From the NCBI RefSeq assembly GCF_002494345.1, contig NZ_NXNI01000001.1, positions 310,001 through 374,000 of the forward strand: a stretch of DNA of 64,000 nt. The letters run 5' to 3'. The notes below the pieces were generated by a model. It was not told where the DNA came from. It ran no database searches and worked only from the letters and a program-made list of their open reading frames with translations. Of this stretch, positions 32,964 to 43,523 are shown one piece after another; the first letter of the stretch is position 1; each line of letters begins with the position of its first letter. Source of the stretch: Natrinema ejinorense (lineage in GTDB: Archaea > Halobacteriota > Halobacteria > Halobacteriales > Natrialbaceae). The translations under genes were made by a program, and so were the position numbers.

Positions 32964-33440
32964 ATGGGAATCAACTACTCAGTCGACGCCGATCCCGACG
33001 CCACCGCGAAAGCGATGCTTCGGGAGCGTCACATGAGCAACAAGCACAGCAAGGAGGTCGCACGCGAGATCAAGGGCCGAACCGTCGGCGAGGCCCAGGC
33101 GTACCTTCAGGACGTAATCGACGAGACCCAATCGGTGCCGTTCAAGTCCCACAACGCCGGTGCCGGACACCGCTCCGACATCGACGGCTGGGACGCCGGC
33201 AAGTACCCCGAGAAAGTCTCCAAGGAGTTCCTCGACCTGCTCGAGAACGTCGAAGCCAACGCGGATCATCAGGGATTCGACGGCGAATCCATGGAGATCG
33301 TCCACGTCGCCGCCCACAAGGTCGGCGAGTCCGTGGGTCGCAAGCCCCGCGCGATGGGGCGGGCGTCGGCCTGGAACACGCCGCAGGTCGACGTCGAGAT
33401 CGTCGTCGAAGAGCCCGAAACCGAGGAGGACGATAACTAA
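32964..33440 (+). CDS. rpl22: Ribosomal protein uL22
   Basis: The protein has 158 residues. [20 protein letters not shown] and the tunnel loop [11 protein letters not shown] identify archaeal L22. It ends with an acidic tail. Its stop codon shares 1 nt with the S3 start. Confidence 0.98.
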   Translation: MGINYSVDADPDATAKAMLRERHMSNKHSKEVAREIKGRTVGEAQAYLQDVIDETQSVPFKSHNAGAGHRSDIDGWDAGKYPEKVSKEFLDLLENVEANADHQGFDGESMEIVHVAAHKVGESVGRKPRAMGRASAWNTPQVDVEIVVEEPETEEDDN

Positions 33441-34405
33441 TGGCTGACGAACACCAATTCATCGAAAACGGCCTGCAGCGGTCCCAGATCGACGAGTTCT
33501 TCCAGGAAGAGCTCGGTCGTGCAGGCTACGGTGGTATGGACGTCGCCAAGACGCCGATGGGCACGCAGATCGTCCTCAAGGCCGAAAAGCCCGGGATGGT
33601 CATCGGCAAAGGCGGCGAGAACATCCGGAAGGTCACGACGGCCCTCGAGGAGCGGTTCAACCTCGAGGACCCCCAGATCGACGTCCAGGAGGTCGACGAA
33701 CCCGACCTCAACGCACGGATCGTCGCGGACCGACTGGCCAACGCACTCGAGCGTGGCTGGTACTTCCGGAAGGCCGGTCACACGACGATCGACCGGATCA
33801 TGGAAGCCGGCGCGCTGGGCGCGGAGATCGTCCTCTCGGGGAAGGTCACCGGCGCACGATCGCGCGTCGAGAAGTTCAACCGCGGCTACATCAAGCACAA
33901 CGGCGAGCCCGCCGAGGAGGTCGTCGACCACGGCCAGGGCGTCGCGGTCATGAAACTCGGCACCATCGGTGTCGACGTCAAGATCATCCCGCCGGGCGCG
34001 GAACTGCCCGACGACTTCGAGGTCAGCGAGGACATGGATCCGGAAGAAGTCGTGCCGGACGCCGTCGAAGTCAACGCGGAAGGCGGCGTCGAGGAGCTCC
34101 TCGAGGGCGAACCCGAGGAAGCCGAGGCTGCCGAGGCCGAGGCCGACGCTGCGGACGCCGACGAGCCCGATGCCGAGGCTGACCTCGACGAAGACGTCGT
34201 CGAGGAGGTCATCGAGGAAGAGGTCGAGGCCGACGCCGACGAGGAGTTCGAGGAAGTCGAGGTCCCCGGCGGCGACGAAGACGTCGAGGAAGAGCTCGAA
34301 GAGCTCGAGGAAGACGTCGAGGCCGAAGCCGAAGACCTCGTCGAAGAGATGGAAGCGGAAGAGGAAGCCGACGCGGACGACGCGGACGAGGGAGGTGACG
34401 CCTGA
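33440..34405 (+). CDS. rps3: Ribosomal protein uS3 with long acidic tail
   Basis: The protein has 321 residues. The KH domain has [14 protein letters not shown], and the C-terminal S3 fold ends near residue 195. The remaining roughly 120 residues are almost all Glu, Asp, Ala and Val, a haloarchaeal extension with no known fold. Third-base composition stays GC-rich, so the tail is genuine coding. It overlaps L29 by 1 nt. Confidence 0.98.
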   Translation: MADEHQFIENGLQRSQIDEFFQEELGRAGYGGMDVAKTPMGTQIVLKAEKPGMVIGKGGENIRKVTTALEERFNLEDPQIDVQEVDEPDLNARIVADRLANALERGWYFRKAGHTTIDRIMEAGALGAEIVLSGKVTGARSRVEKFNRGYIKHNGEPAEEVVDHGQGVAVMKLGTIGVDVKIIPPGAELPDDFEVSEDMDPEEVVPDAVEVNAEGGVEELLEGEPEEAEAAEAEADAADADEPDAEADLDEDVVEEVIEEEVEADADEEFEEVEVPGGDEDVEEELEELEEDVEAEAEDLVEEMEAEEEADADDADEGGDA

Positions 34406-34620
34406 TGGCGATCCTCCACGTCGAAGAGATCCGCGACATGACCCCCGCCGAACGGGCGGAGGAACTCGAGGAACTCGAGACCGAACTGCTGAACCAGAAG
34501 TCCGTCCTCGCGGCCGGTGGGGCCCCGGAGAACCCGGGCCGCATCGGCGAACTGGGTCGCACCGTCGCGCGGATCAAGACGATCCAGCGCGAGGAAGGCG
34601 ACCTCGAAGACGACGAATAA
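34405..34620 (+). CDS. rpl29: Ribosomal protein uL29
   Basis: The protein has 71 residues. It starts [38 protein letters not shown] is the family signature. A helical hairpin protein near the tunnel exit. Confidence 0.97.
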   Translation: MAILHVEEIRDMTPAERAEELEELETELLNQKSVLAAGGAPENPGRIGELGRTVARIKTIQREEGDLEDDE

Positions 34621-34627
34621 CACAACA

Positions 34628-35149
34628 ATGGCACTGACACCCGAGACGCTGCCACGACACGAACTCAACGGGCTCCCCGTGCGAGTCGTCGAGAGCGACG
34701 ACTCTTCGCGGGTCGGCCTCGAGGGGCGCGTCGTCATCGAGACGACCAAGACCCTCTCGATAGAGGTTTGCGTTCCGCCGGAGGCGGAACGCTGGCGAGG
34801 CGGTGCAACCGCCGAGCGTCGCGACGGCGAGTCTCGGGTCCTGATGGTGCCGAAGTCGGGCTCGACGTTCGAGTTCGCGATCACAGATGACGCCGCCGAT
34901 CTCGCGAAGGGATCGGGGACTGCGTCCAAACTGGCCAACACTGAACCCGCTGTGGCATCCGAGGAACGATCCTCGACCGCTGCGGACCGAGCCGGCGGCG
35001 ACGCCGCCGGCTGTCGCGACGACGACCCTACCCGGGACCGCCGTCGCGCTGCTGGCGAGGACGTAGCCTACGTTACGGTCGATGGATCGCGGCTGCTCTC
35101 ACGGCCCGCCCGACGCACGGAAACGAATGGTGACTCACCATGGCAATAG
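34628..35149 (+). CDS. rnp1: RNase P protein component 1 (Rnp1/Rpp29) with inserted segment
   Basis: The protein has 173 residues from the ATG at 34628. The Sm-like barrel has its first strands in LNGLPVRVVESDDSSRVGLE and GRVVIETTKTLSIEV, and its last in VAYVTVDGSRLLSRPARRTE. Between them a disordered, charged insert (about residues 90-145, Ser/Ala/Asp/Arg-rich) lengthens the protein beyond the usual 95-140 residues. It is an RNase P subunit (tRNA 5' maturation). It overlaps S17 by 10 nt. Confidence 0.93.
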   Translation: MALTPETLPRHELNGLPVRVVESDDSSRVGLEGRVVIETTKTLSIEVCVPPEAERWRGGATAERRDGESRVLMVPKSGSTFEFAITDDAADLAKGSGTASKLANTEPAVASEERSSTAADRAGGDAAGCRDDDPTRDRRRAAGEDVAYVTVDGSRLLSRPARRTETNGDSPWQ

Positions 35150-35577
35150 GACTAGACGTTGAAACCCCTCCGGAACCCGAAAACCCGGAGGAATACGACT
35201 ACGAGAAATGTCCGTTCTACGGCGAACTCTCCGTTCGAGGGCAGATCCTCGAAGGGACGGTCGTCTCGACGGACATGGACAAGACCGTAGTCGTCGAGCG
35301 AGAGTACGATGTGGCGGTCCCGAAGTACGACCGACACATGAAACGACGCTCGCGCATCCCGGCACACGTACCGGGCGTGCTCGAGCCGCTCTCGGTCGGT
35401 GACACGGTCAAGATCGCAGAGACCCGACCACTGTCGAAGACGAAATCGCACGTGGTCGTCGAAGTAACCCAAGAAGCAACCGCGGAGGACGTCGCTGAAC
35501 TCACGAGCCAGGCCGAGCCTGAGCCGGAGCTTTCCGACGAGGACCTCGCCGCGGCCGCGGACGAGGGTGATCAGTGA
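35140..35577 (+). CDS. rps17: Ribosomal protein uS17
   Basis: The protein has 145 residues. The core is [20 protein letters not shown] and [20 protein letters not shown], an OB fold binding 16S rRNA. The C-terminal 35 residues are an acidic haloarchaeal tail. The N-terminal [20 protein letters not shown] is archaeal-specific. Confidence 0.97.
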   Translation: MAIGLDVETPPEPENPEEYDYEKCPFYGELSVRGQILEGTVVSTDMDKTVVVEREYDVAVPKYDRHMKRRSRIPAHVPGVLEPLSVGDTVKIAETRPLSKTKSHVVVEVTQEATAEDVAELTSQAEPEPELSDEDLAAAADEGDQ

Positions 35578-35975
35578 TGGAGGCGATGAAAGCCGACGTC
35601 ACGCAGGGCCTGAAGAAGGGATCCCTGATCACGTGTGCCGACAACACCGGCGCGCGTGAGCTGAAGGTCATCAGCGTCGCGGGCTACCACGGCACCAAGA
35701 ACCGCCAGCCGAAGGCGGGGATCGGTGACAAGGTGACCGTCTCGGTTACCAAGGGTACCCCGGAGATGCGCCGCCAGGTTCTCGAGGCCGTCGTCGTCCG
35801 CCAGCGGAAGTCGATCCGCCGGCCCGACGGCACGCGGCTGAAGTTCGAGGACAACGCGGCGGTCATCATCGACGAGAACGAAGAGCCCCGCGGCACGGAG
35901 ATCAAGGGGCCGATCGCCCGCGAAGTCGCAGAGCGCTTCGGAGCAATCGCCAGTACGGCGACGATGATCGTATAG
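35577..35975 (+). CDS. rpl14: Ribosomal protein uL14
   Basis: The protein has 132 residues from the ATG at 35577 ([15 protein letters not shown]); the preceding in-frame GTG would add one residue. [20 protein letters not shown] is the family signature. It forms an intersubunit bridge. Confidence 0.97.
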   Translation: MEAMKADVTQGLKKGSLITCADNTGARELKVISVAGYHGTKNRQPKAGIGDKVTVSVTKGTPEMRRQVLEAVVVRQRKSIRRPDGTRLKFEDNAAVIIDENEEPRGTEIKGPIAREVAERFGAIASTATMIV

Positions 35976-35977
35976 AT

Positions 35978-36334
35978 ATGACTGAACAACCACACAAACA
36001 GCGAACGCAGACGAGAAACGCGCCGCTGCACGAGCGACAGAAGCAGCTCCACGCGACGCTGTCCGACGAGCTCCGCGAGGAGTACGACACCCGTCGAACC
36101 CGCGTCAACGCGGGCGACACGGTCGAGGTCATGCGCGGCGACCACGCCGGCGACGAAGGCGAGGTCATGCGCGCGATCCTCGAGGATGGGACCATCCACG
36201 TCGAGGACGTGACCGTCGAGACGGCCGACGGCGAAGAAGTGCCACGGCCGCTCGACCCCTCGAACGTCCGGATCACCGAGCTCGATCTCGAGGACGAGCG
36301 TCGCGAGGCGCGTCTCGAAGGTGATAGCGAATGA
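35978..36334 (+). CDS. rpl24: Ribosomal protein uL24
   Basis: The protein has 118 residues. The KOW motif is [20 protein letters not shown]. It starts 2 bp after L14 and overlaps S4e by ATGA. It initiates large-subunit assembly. Confidence 0.97.
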   Translation: MTEQPHKQRTQTRNAPLHERQKQLHATLSDELREEYDTRRTRVNAGDTVEVMRGDHAGDEGEVMRAILEDGTIHVEDVTVETADGEEVPRPLDPSNVRITELDLEDERREARLEGDSE

Positions 36335-37029
36335 CGAAACACCAGAAACGACTCTCAGTACCGAAGTCCTGGCCGGTCGAGCGAAAGACCGAGACCTTCA
36401 CGGTCAAGGCCGACGCCGGTCCCCACGGCGAAGACGGCGTGCCGCTCGTCGTCCTCCTGCGGGACGTGCTCGGCTACGTGGACTCGCGCAAGGAAGCACG
36501 ATACGCGCTCTCGGAGGATGCGATCCTCATCAACGGGGACGCGATCAACGACGAACAGCGCCCGATCGGCATGTTCGACATCGTTGCGTTCCCCGGACGG
36601 GACGAGTACTACCGCGTCTTCCCCGACGAGGGCGGTCGGCTCGCACTGACCGAGATCGACGAGGAGTCGGCACAGAGCCGCCTCGGCAAGATCGTGAACA
36701 AACAGCAAGTGCCGGGTGGCGACACCCAGCTGACGCTGCACGATGGCACGAACGTCATCACCGACGGCGATTACGATCCGAAGGATTCGATCGTCGTCGA
36801 CAACGACGACAAGTCCGTCGTCGCGCACTTCCCCTACGAGGACGGCGCACTCGTGACCGCCGTCCGTGGCAACCACGGCGGCAAGGTCGGCGAGATCGAC
36901 GCGATCGACGTCACGCCGGGCAGTGGCTCGAACAGTGTCGGCGTCTCGACCGACGACGGTGGCTTCGAAACCGTCGAAGAGTACGTCGTCGTCATCGACG
37001 AGAACTTCACTGGTGATGACGATGAGTGA
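36331..37029 (+). CDS. rps4e: Ribosomal protein eS4
   Basis: The protein has 232 residues. The S4-like domain is [20 protein letters not shown] and the KOW segment is [18 protein letters not shown]. An archaeal/eukaryotic protein absent from bacteria, which helps place the organism. It overlaps L5 by 8 nt. Confidence 0.97.
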   Translation: MTKHQKRLSVPKSWPVERKTETFTVKADAGPHGEDGVPLVVLLRDVLGYVDSRKEARYALSEDAILINGDAINDEQRPIGMFDIVAFPGRDEYYRVFPDEGGRLALTEIDEESAQSRLGKIVNKQQVPGGDTQLTLHDGTNVITDGDYDPKDSIVVDNDDKSVVAHFPYEDGALVTAVRGNHGGKVGEIDAIDVTPGSGSNSVGVSTDDGGFETVEEYVVVIDENFTGDDDE

Positions 37030-37558
37030 AGCCGAATCCGGAGAGTTCCACGAGATGCGCGAACCACGCGTCGAGAAAGTCGTCGTCCATATGGGCGTCG
37101 GCCAGGGTGGTCGCGAACTCGGCAAAGCCGAGGACATCATCGAGGAGGTAACGGGTCAGGAGAGCGTCCGGACCCAGGCGAAAAAGACCGAACCCGACTT
37201 CGGCATTCGCCAGGGCGATCCGATCGGTACGAAGGTCACCCTTCGTGGCGACGACGCTCACGCGTTCCTCGAGAAGTCGCTGTCGCTTGCGGACGTATCC
37301 CCGGCGCAGTTCGACGACACGGGGAACTTCAGCTTCGGTGTCGAGGAGCACACCGACTTCCCGAGTCAGGAGTACGACCCGAGTATCGGGATCTTCGGGC
37401 TGGACGTCACCGTCAACCTGGTGCGTCCGGGCTACCGGATCGCCAAGCGCGATAAGGCCACCCGATCGATCCCGTCGAAGCACCGATTGACTCCCGAGGA
37501 CGCCATCGGGTTCCTCGAGGCCAACTTCGACGTGAGCGTGGAGGCAGACGATGAGTGA
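37022..37558 (+). CDS. rpl5: Ribosomal protein uL5
   Basis: The protein has 178 residues from the ATG at 37022. [37 protein letters not shown] and [19 protein letters not shown] are L5 motifs. It binds 5S rRNA. It overlaps S14 by 8 nt. Confidence 0.97.
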   Translation: MSEAESGEFHEMREPRVEKVVVHMGVGQGGRELGKAEDIIEEVTGQESVRTQAKKTEPDFGIRQGDPIGTKVTLRGDDAHAFLEKSLSLADVSPAQFDDTGNFSFGVEEHTDFPSQEYDPSIGIFGLDVTVNLVRPGYRIAKRDKATRSIPSKHRLTPEDAIGFLEANFDVSVEADDE

Positions 37559-37736
37559 AAGCGAAACGGAAGAAAACGACCGCACGGGCGAGCACGCGGC
37601 AAAGCGGACGGGACAGATCGAGTCCTGTCAGCGCTGTGGCCGCGAGCAGGGACTCGTCGGGAAGTACGACATCAATCTCTGTCGGCAGTGCTTCCGCGAG
37701 ATCGCCCGCGACATGGGATTCAAGAAGTACAGATAA
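37551..37736 (+). CDS. rps14: Ribosomal protein uS14, zinc-binding type
   Basis: The protein has 61 residues. CQRC and CRQC flank a 14-16-residue loop ([14 protein letters not shown]), the C+ zinc-binding form. It ends [15 protein letters not shown]. The N-terminal acidic extension is haloarchaeal. Confidence 0.97.
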   Translation: MSESETEENDRTGEHAAKRTGQIESCQRCGREQGLVGKYDINLCRQCFREIARDMGFKKYR

Positions 37737-37737
37737 T

Positions 37738-38130
37738 ATGACCGGAAACGATCCACTCAGCAACGCGCTCTCGGGACTCGATAACGCCGAGAGTGTGGGT
37801 CATCTCACCCACGAGGTAACGCCCGCCTCGAACGAAATCGGCAGCGTGCTCGAGGTCTTCTACGACCGCGGGTACATCGACGGCTTCGAGTACGTCGACG
37901 ACGGTAAAGCCGGTCAGTTCGAGGTCGAATTGAAAGGAGCGATCAACGAGTGCGGCCCCATCAAGCCCCGCTACGCCGTCGGCTCCGAGGACTTCGAGAA
38001 GTGGGAGAAGCGCTATCTCCCCGCTCGAGACTTCGGTGCGCTCGTCGTCACGACGAGCAGCGGCATTATGAGCCACTACGAGGCTCGCGAGCAGGGTATT
38101 GGGGGCCAGGTGATCGCATACGTCTACTAA
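37738..38130 (+). CDS. rps8: Ribosomal protein uS8
   Basis: The protein has 130 residues from the ATG at 37738. [38 protein letters not shown] and the C-terminal [20 protein letters not shown] are diagnostic. It binds 16S helix 21. Confidence 0.97.
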   Translation: MTGNDPLSNALSGLDNAESVGHLTHEVTPASNEIGSVLEVFYDRGYIDGFEYVDDGKAGQFEVELKGAINECGPIKPRYAVGSEDFEKWEKRYLPARDFGALVVTTSSGIMSHYEAREQGIGGQVIAYVY

Positions 38131-38132
38131 TC

Positions 38133-38666
38133 ATGCGAGTCGAACTGGAAATCCCCGAGAACGTAACCGTCGAGGTCGACCGTTTCGATGTGACCGTCGA
38201 GGGCCCGGAAGGCAGCGTCACGCGCCGCCTCTGGTACCCCGACGTGACCGTCGAGACCGACGACGACCAGGTGGTAATCGAGAGCGGTGCCGAGGACGCG
38301 AAGACGAATTCGACCGTCGGCACCTTCGAGAGCCACATCACCAACGCCATCCACGGCGTGACCGAGGGCTGGGAGTACGAGATGGAAGTCTTCTACTCTC
38401 ACTTCCCGATGCAGGTCCGCGTGGACGGCGACGAGGTCGTCATCGAGAACTTCCTCGGCGAAAAGGCACCGCGACGAACGACTATCCACGGTGAGACCGA
38501 CGTGACCGTCGACGACGAGCAGCTCGTCCTCTCCGGTCCCAGCAAGGAAGACGTCGGCCAGACGGCCGCCGACATCGAGCAGCTGACGAAGGTCCGCGGC
38601 AAAGACACCCGAATCTTCCAGGACGGGGTCTACATCACCAACAAACCCGCCAAAGGAGGTGCCTGA
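38133..38666 (+). CDS. rpl6: Ribosomal protein uL6
   Basis: The protein has 177 residues from the ATG at 38133. Two repeated L6 folds are visible (VTVEGPEGSVTRRLWYPDV; VIENFLGEKAPRRTTIHGE), with the C-terminal FQDGVYITNKPAK. It contacts the factor-binding region. Confidence 0.97.
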   Translation: MRVELEIPENVTVEVDRFDVTVEGPEGSVTRRLWYPDVTVETDDDQVVIESGAEDAKTNSTVGTFESHITNAIHGVTEGWEYEMEVFYSHFPMQVRVDGDEVVIENFLGEKAPRRTTIHGETDVTVDDEQLVLSGPSKEDVGQTAADIEQLTKVRGKDTRIFQDGVYITNKPAKGGA

Positions 38667-38669
38667 TAG

Positions 38670-39395
38670 ATGGCAGACGATCAATCGAACGACGAACCCC
38701 AGGAACTCGAGGACATCAGCGGCGTCGGCGCGAGCAAGGCAGACGCGCTTCGTGACGCCGGCTTCGAGTCCATCCAGGACGTCAAGGAAGCCGATCAGGA
38801 CGACCTCGCCGAGGCCGACGGCGTCGGGAACGCACTCGCCGCCCGTATCAAGGCCGACGTCGGTGACCTCGAGGTCACCGAGGAGACCGAGGCCGAAATC
38901 GAAGACGAAGGCGTCGAGGAGGAAGCCGAACCCGACGAAGACGTCGAGACGGAGCTGCAACCCCGCGGGCTGACCGAGAAGACGCCCGAGCTCTCCGACA
39001 CCGAGGAACGACTCCTCAACCGTCGGAAGAGCGAGGGGAAACCGCAGTTCAACCGACAGGACTACCACAAGAAAAAGCGGACGCCGGAATCCTGGCGTCG
39101 ACCCCGCGGTCAGCTGTCCAAGCAGCGCCGCGGCGTCAAGGGCAAGGGCCCGAAAGTCCAGGCCGGTTACCGCACGCCCAAAGAAGTCCGTGGGAAACAC
39201 CCCAGCGGCTTCGAAGAGGTCTACGTCGAGAACACGGACGACCTCGAGGGCGTCGACGGCTCTCGCGAGGCAGTTCGGATCTCCTCCTCGGTCGGTGCGC
39301 GCAAGCGCGAACGGATCGAGGAACTCGCCGAAGAGCAGGACGTTCGCGTCCTGAATCCGACCTACGAGGAAGTCGAGGTGGAATCCAATGACTGA
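38670..39395 (+). CDS. rpl32e: Ribosomal protein eL32 with N-terminal helix-hairpin-helix
   Basis: The protein has 241 residues. Residues 12-65 are a helix-hairpin-helix domain ([20 protein letters not shown]), an acidic linker follows, and the eL32 core runs from about 105 ([20 protein letters not shown]) to the end. The extra domain is known in haloarchaea. It overlaps L19e by 8 nt. Confidence 0.96.
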   Translation: MADDQSNDEPQELEDISGVGASKADALRDAGFESIQDVKEADQDDLAEADGVGNALAARIKADVGDLEVTEETEAEIEDEGVEEEAEPDEDVETELQPRGLTEKTPELSDTEERLLNRRKSEGKPQFNRQDYHKKKRTPESWRRPRGQLSKQRRGVKGKGPKVQAGYRTPKEVRGKHPSGFEEVYVENTDDLEGVDGSREAVRISSSVGARKRERIEELAEEQDVRVLNPTYEEVEVESND

Positions 39396-39837
39396 TCTCT
39401 CAGCACAGAAACGACTCGCTGCCGACGTCATGGACGTCGGGAAGAACCGCGTCTGGTTCGATCCGGAGGCGCAGGGAGACATCGCCGAAGCGATCACGCG
39501 CGACGAGATCCGCGAACTCGTCGACGAGGGTCGCATTCAGGCCGACGACCCCTCGGGCAACTCCCGGGGCCGCGCTCGCGAACGGAACGCGAAGCGCGCC
39601 TACGGCCACCAGAACGGACAGGGCAAGCGCCGCGGCAAGAAAGGCGCACGCCAGAACGAGAAAGACGAATGGCAGAACAAGATTCGCGCACAGCGCCGGA
39701 AGCTGCGCGAACTCCGCGACAAGGGCGAGCTGACGCCCACGCAGTACCGCCAGCTCTACAAGAAGGCCGGCGGCGGGGAGTTCCGTAGCGTCCGGTACCT
39801 GTTGAACTACATCGACGACAACTACGGTGACCAATAA
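39388..39837 (+). CDS. rpl19e: Ribosomal protein eL19
   Basis: The protein has 149 residues. [20 protein letters not shown] and the basic helix [20 protein letters not shown] identify eL19, an intersubunit-bridge protein of archaea and eukaryotes. It shares 1 nt with L18. Confidence 0.97.
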   Translation: MTDLSAQKRLAADVMDVGKNRVWFDPEAQGDIAEAITRDEIRELVDEGRIQADDPSGNSRGRARERNAKRAYGHQNGQGKRRGKKGARQNEKDEWQNKIRAQRRKLRELRDKGELTPTQYRQLYKKAGGGEFRSVRYLLNYIDDNYGDQ

Positions 39838-40385
39838 TGGCGACAGGACCACGATACAAAGTACCAATGCGGCGTCGCCGTGAGGTCCGGACGGACTACC
39901 ACCAGAGGTTGCGCCTGCTGAAATCGGGGAAGCCCCGCCTGGTTGCTCGCAAGAGCAACAAGCACACTACGGCGCAGCTGATCACTCCCGGACCTCAGGG
40001 AGACGAGACGCTTGCAAGCGCACACTCGAGCGATCTGGCGGAGTACGGCTGGGACGCACCCACGAGCAACATTTCCGCGGCGTATCTGACCGGCCTGCTG
40101 GCCGGTACACGGGCCGTCGAGGCAGGCCTCGAGGAGGCGGTCCTCGATATCGGTCTCAACACGGCCACGCCCGGCAACAAGGTGTTCGCGGTACAGGAGG
40201 GCGCGATCGACGCCGGCCTCGAGATCCCGCACAACGACAGCGTGCTCGCGGACTGGTCGCGCACGCGCGGCGAGCACATCGCCGAGTACGCAGAACAGCT
40301 CGACGAGCCGCTGTACAGCGGCGATTTCGACGCAACTGACCTCCCCGAACACTTCGACGAGGTACGAGAGGCGATTCTCGAATGA
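39837..40385 (+). CDS. rpl18: Ribosomal protein uL18
   Basis: The protein has 182 residues. [20 protein letters not shown] and [20 protein letters not shown] are the 5S rRNA-binding archaeal L18/L5e N-terminus. ATGA overlap with S5. Confidence 0.97.
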   Translation: MATGPRYKVPMRRRREVRTDYHQRLRLLKSGKPRLVARKSNKHTTAQLITPGPQGDETLASAHSSDLAEYGWDAPTSNISAAYLTGLLAGTRAVEAGLEEAVLDIGLNTATPGNKVFAVQEGAIDAGLEIPHNDSVLADWSRTRGEHIAEYAEQLDEPLYSGDFDATDLPEHFDEVREAILE

Positions 40386-41038
40386 GTGGAAACAACTACA
40401 ACGACAGCGGATGGGAACCCGTCACCCGTCTCGGCCGGATGGTCCAGGAGGGCGAAATCGAGGACATGGAGACCGCCCTCAACTCGGGCCTCCCGCTGAA
40501 GGAACCCGAACTCGTCGACCAGCTCCTGCCCGGACTGGAAGACGAAGTGCTGGACATCAACATGGTCCAGCGGATGACCGACTCCGGACGACGCGTGAAG
40601 TTCCGTTGTGTCGTCGCCGTCGGCAACCGCGACGGCTTCATCGGCTACGCGGAAGGCCGCGACGACCAGGTCGGGTCTGCCATCCAGAAGGCGATCGGTA
40701 TCGCGAAACTGAACATGATTCAGGTGCCCCGCGGCTCGGGCTCCTGGGAGGACCGTTCGGACCGGCCACACTCGCTGACCCGACGGACGACCGGCAAGGC
40801 CGGCTCCGTCGAAGTCGAGGTCATCCCCGCCCCCGAAGGGCTGGGGCTGGCCGCCAGTGACACCGTCCGTCACGTCCTCGAGCTGGCCGGCATCGAGAAC
40901 GCCTGGACCAAGAGTCACGGCAACACTCGAACGACGGTCAACCTGGCGAAAGCCACCTACAACGCGCTCGAGAACGCCTCGCAGTCGCGCCACCCACAGC
41001 GACGACCCAACCGAGAGGAAGCTGAGGTGAGCGAGTGA
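40382..41038 (+). CDS. rps5: Ribosomal protein uS5
   Basis: The protein has 218 residues. The double-stranded-RNA-binding part ([20 protein letters not shown]) and the C-terminal domain ([20 protein letters not shown]) are clear. It is involved in decoding accuracy. Confidence 0.97.
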   Translation: MSGNNYNDSGWEPVTRLGRMVQEGEIEDMETALNSGLPLKEPELVDQLLPGLEDEVLDINMVQRMTDSGRRVKFRCVVAVGNRDGFIGYAEGRDDQVGSAIQKAIGIAKLNMIQVPRGSGSWEDRSDRPHSLTRRTTGKAGSVEVEVIPAPEGLGLAASDTVRHVLELAGIENAWTKSHGNTRTTVNLAKATYNALENASQSRHPQRRPNREEAEVSE

Positions 41039-41505
41039 TGAAGGCGATCGTTCAGATTCGCGGCGAAGTCAATCGACAGGAAGACGTACAGGATACCCTG
41101 AAGATGCTCAACATCCACAACGTCAACCACTGCGCGCTCGTCCCCGAGACCGACACCTACGAGGGGATGATCGCGAAGGTCAACGATTACGTCGCCGTCG
41201 GCGAGCCCGACGCCGACGTCCTCGAGACCCTGCTCGCGAAGCGAGCCGAACCCCTCGAAGGCAAGCAGGCGGACGTCGACGGGGAGTGGCTCGGAGACAA
41301 CACCGACTACGACGACTTCGGTGCACTCGCCGAGGCGCTCCTGGCGGAGGAGACGACGCTTCGTGACGAGGGGCTGTCACCGACGCTTCGACTTCACCCA
41401 CCGCGGGGCGGTCACGATGGTATCAAAAAGCCGACCGTCGAGGGCGGCCAACTCGGAAAGCATACAACCGGGGAGATTAACGACCTCCTAGAATCGATGC
41501 GATAA
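41038..41505 (+). CDS. rpl30: Ribosomal protein uL30
   Basis: The protein has 155 residues from the ATG at 41038, which overlaps the S5 stop; an in-frame GTG at 41035 is possible. [20 protein letters not shown] and LRLHPPRGGHDGIKKPTVEG match archaeal L30, longer than the bacterial form. Confidence 0.97.
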   Translation: MKAIVQIRGEVNRQEDVQDTLKMLNIHNVNHCALVPETDTYEGMIAKVNDYVAVGEPDADVLETLLAKRAEPLEGKQADVDGEWLGDNTDYDDFGALAEALLAEETTLRDEGLSPTLRLHPPRGGHDGIKKPTVEGGQLGKHTTGEINDLLESMR

Positions 41506-41507
41506 CC

Positions 41508-41996
41508 ATGACGAGCAAAAAACGACGCCAGCGCGGATCGCGAACCCACAGCGGCGGTTCCCACAAGAACCGACGCGGTGCGGGCCACCGTGGTGGCCGC
41601 GGCCGTGCCGGGCGCAGCAAACACGAGTTCCACAACTACGAACCGAAGGGCAAACACGGCTTCAAGCGACCCCACGATATCCGCGAGACGGTCGCGGAGA
41701 TCGACGTCCAGAAGCTAGACGAGGACGCGATCCTCTACGTCGCCGAGGACCTCGCCGAGGAAACCGACGGCGGCTATCGACTCGACGCACGCGATATCGT
41801 CGAGGACGGCCACGAGGTCGACAAAGTGAAGGTCCTCGGGTCCGGCCAGGTCCGGAACACGCTCGAGGTAACGGCGGACGCCTTCTCCGATGCAGCCCAG
41901 GAGAAACTCGAGGCTGCCGGCGGTGAGGCGGTCATCTCGGAGCGTGCGCAGGCGGAGGACGACGACGAAGCCGAATCCGAACAGAACGAGGACTAA
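41508..41996 (+). CDS. rpl15: Ribosomal protein uL15
   Basis: The protein has 162 residues. The glycine/arginine-rich N-terminus (RGSRTHSGGSHKNRRGAGHR) contacts 23S rRNA; the C-terminal globular part ends in an acidic tail. It lies 3 bp before secY. Confidence 0.97.
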   Translation: MTSKKRRQRGSRTHSGGSHKNRRGAGHRGGRGRAGRSKHEFHNYEPKGKHGFKRPHDIRETVAEIDVQKLDEDAILYVAEDLAEETDGGYRLDARDIVEDGHEVDKVKVLGSGQVRNTLEVTADAFSDAAQEKLEAAGGEAVISERAQAEDDDEAESEQNED

Positions 41997-41999
41997 CAT

Positions 42000-43463
42000 A
42001 TGGGATGGAAGGAAGCCGCTGAACCGGTCTTGACGCGGATGCCAGCAGTGCGCCGTCCGGAGGGACACGTTCCCTTCAAGCGGAAGCTGATGTGGACGGT
42101 CGGCATCCTCATGTTGTACTTTTTCCTGACGAACATCACCCTGTTTGGCCTGCAGGCCGGACAGGCAAACGACCTCTTCGGGGAGTTCCGTGCGATCCTC
42201 GCCGGCTCCCAGGGGTCAGTGTTGCAGGTCGGTATCGGCCCGATCGTCACCGCGAGCATCGTCTTGCAGCTGCTCGGCGGTGCGAACCTGCTCGGACTGG
42301 ATACGGATGACCCGCGGGATCAGGTCCTCTATCAGGGCCTCCAGAAGCTGCTGGTCGTCCTGATGGTGATTCTGACCGGGCTCCCGATGGTGTTCGCCGG
42401 CGGCTTCCTGCCAGCCCAACAGTCGTTACAGCTCGGAGGGCTCACCTTCGGTCAGACGCAGGTCCAGATCCTGATGTTCGCCCAGGTCTTCGTTGGCGGG
42501 GTCCTCATCCTCTACATGGACGAGGTCGTCAGCAAGTGGGGCGTCGGCAGCGGGATCGGTCTGTTCATCATCGCCGGCGTGAGCCAGCGACTGGTTACCG
42601 GGTTCATCCAGCCCGCTCAGGGTGGGTTCTTCTTCGACTGGTATCGCATCCTGACGGGACAGGTCGACGTCGGGTCGCTGCTCTCGACTGGCGGTCTGCA
42701 GACGATGTTGATCGGCGACGGGCACATCATCGCCCTCCTGACGACGCTCCTGATCTTCGGGATCGTCGTCTACGCCGAATCCGTCCGGATCGAGATCCCG
42801 TTGAGCCACGCCCGGGTCAAGGGTGCGCGCGGTCGCTTCCCCGTGAAGCTCATCTACGCGAGCGTCCTGCCGATGATCCTCGTTCGTGCAGTGCAGGCGA
42901 ACGTTCAGTTCCTCGGCCAGATCCTCAACCGACAGTTGGGGAATATGCCCAGCTGGCTCGGCACCTACTCGGCGCAGGGCCAACCCACCGGCGGGTTCTT
43001 CTACTACGTCGCGCCGATCTACTCACCCAACGACTGGATGTGGTTCTCGGCGAGCGTCGCCCAGGAGTGGTGGCAAGTGCTGATTCGCATCAGTATCGAC
43101 GTTACCTTCATGGTCGTCGGCGGCGCGATCTTCGCCATCTTCTGGGTCGAGACCACTGACATGGGTCCCGAATCCACGGCGAAACAGATCCAGAACTCCG
43201 GGATGCAGATCCCCGGCTTCCGACAGAACGTCGGCGTCATCGAGAAGGTCATGGAGCGATACATTCCGCAGGTGACCATCATCGGCGGCGCGCTGGTCGG
43301 TCTGCTGGCCGTCTGGGCGAACATGCTCGGTACTATCGGTGGCATCAGCGGAACCGGACTGCTGCTGGCCGTCTCCATCACGTACAAACTGTACGAGGAG
43401 ATCGCCGAGGAGCAGATGATGGAGATGCATCCGATGATGCGCGAGATGTTCGGCGGCGACTAA
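42000..43463 (+). CDS. secY: Protein translocase subunit SecY
   Basis: The protein has 487 residues with about ten membrane helices. Blocks include RPEGHVPFKRKLMWTVGILM, GIGPIVTASIVLQLLGG, KWGVGSGIGLFIIAGVSQR and the cytoplasmic ESVRIEIPLSHARVKGARGR. It forms the Sec61-type protein-conducting channel and ends the spc string. A 9-bp stem follows the stop codon. Confidence 0.97.
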   Translation: MGWKEAAEPVLTRMPAVRRPEGHVPFKRKLMWTVGILMLYFFLTNITLFGLQAGQANDLFGEFRAILAGSQGSVLQVGIGPIVTASIVLQLLGGANLLGLDTDDPRDQVLYQGLQKLLVVLMVILTGLPMVFAGGFLPAQQSLQLGGLTFGQTQVQILMFAQVFVGGVLILYMDEVVSKWGVGSGIGLFIIAGVSQRLVTGFIQPAQGGFFFDWYRILTGQVDVGSLLSTGGLQTMLIGDGHIIALLTTLLIFGIVVYAESVRIEIPLSHARVKGARGRFPVKLIYASVLPMILVRAVQANVQFLGQILNRQLGNMPSWLGTYSAQGQPTGGFFYYVAPIYSPNDWMWFSASVAQEWWQVLIRISIDVTFMVVGGAIFAIFWVETTDMGPESTAKQIQNSGMQIPGFRQNVGVIEKVMERYIPQVTIIGGALVGLLAVWANMLGTIGGISGTGLLLAVSITYKLYEEIAEEQMMEMHPMMREMFGGD

Positions 43464-43523
43464 CGCCTCTCTCGTCCGTTCTTCTTTCGAGCCGTGAACG
43501 CGGCCTGTTTCCGCGAGAGGCGT
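43463..43523 (+). terminator. Stem-loop after secY, possible terminator
   Basis: ACGCCTCTC (43463-43471) and GAGAGGCGT (43515-43523) are a perfect 9-bp inverted repeat starting at the secY stop codon. The loop is pyrimidine-rich (CGTTCTTCTTTC). It may mark the 3' end of the ribosomal operon transcript. Confidence 0.35.

Noticed and set aside
33440-34405. Repetitive GAGGAAGTCGAGG-like sequence at the end of rps3 as a tandem repeat or mobile insertion
   Set aside because: It is explained by the acidic Glu/Asp tail of haloarchaeal uS3, in frame to the stop codon.
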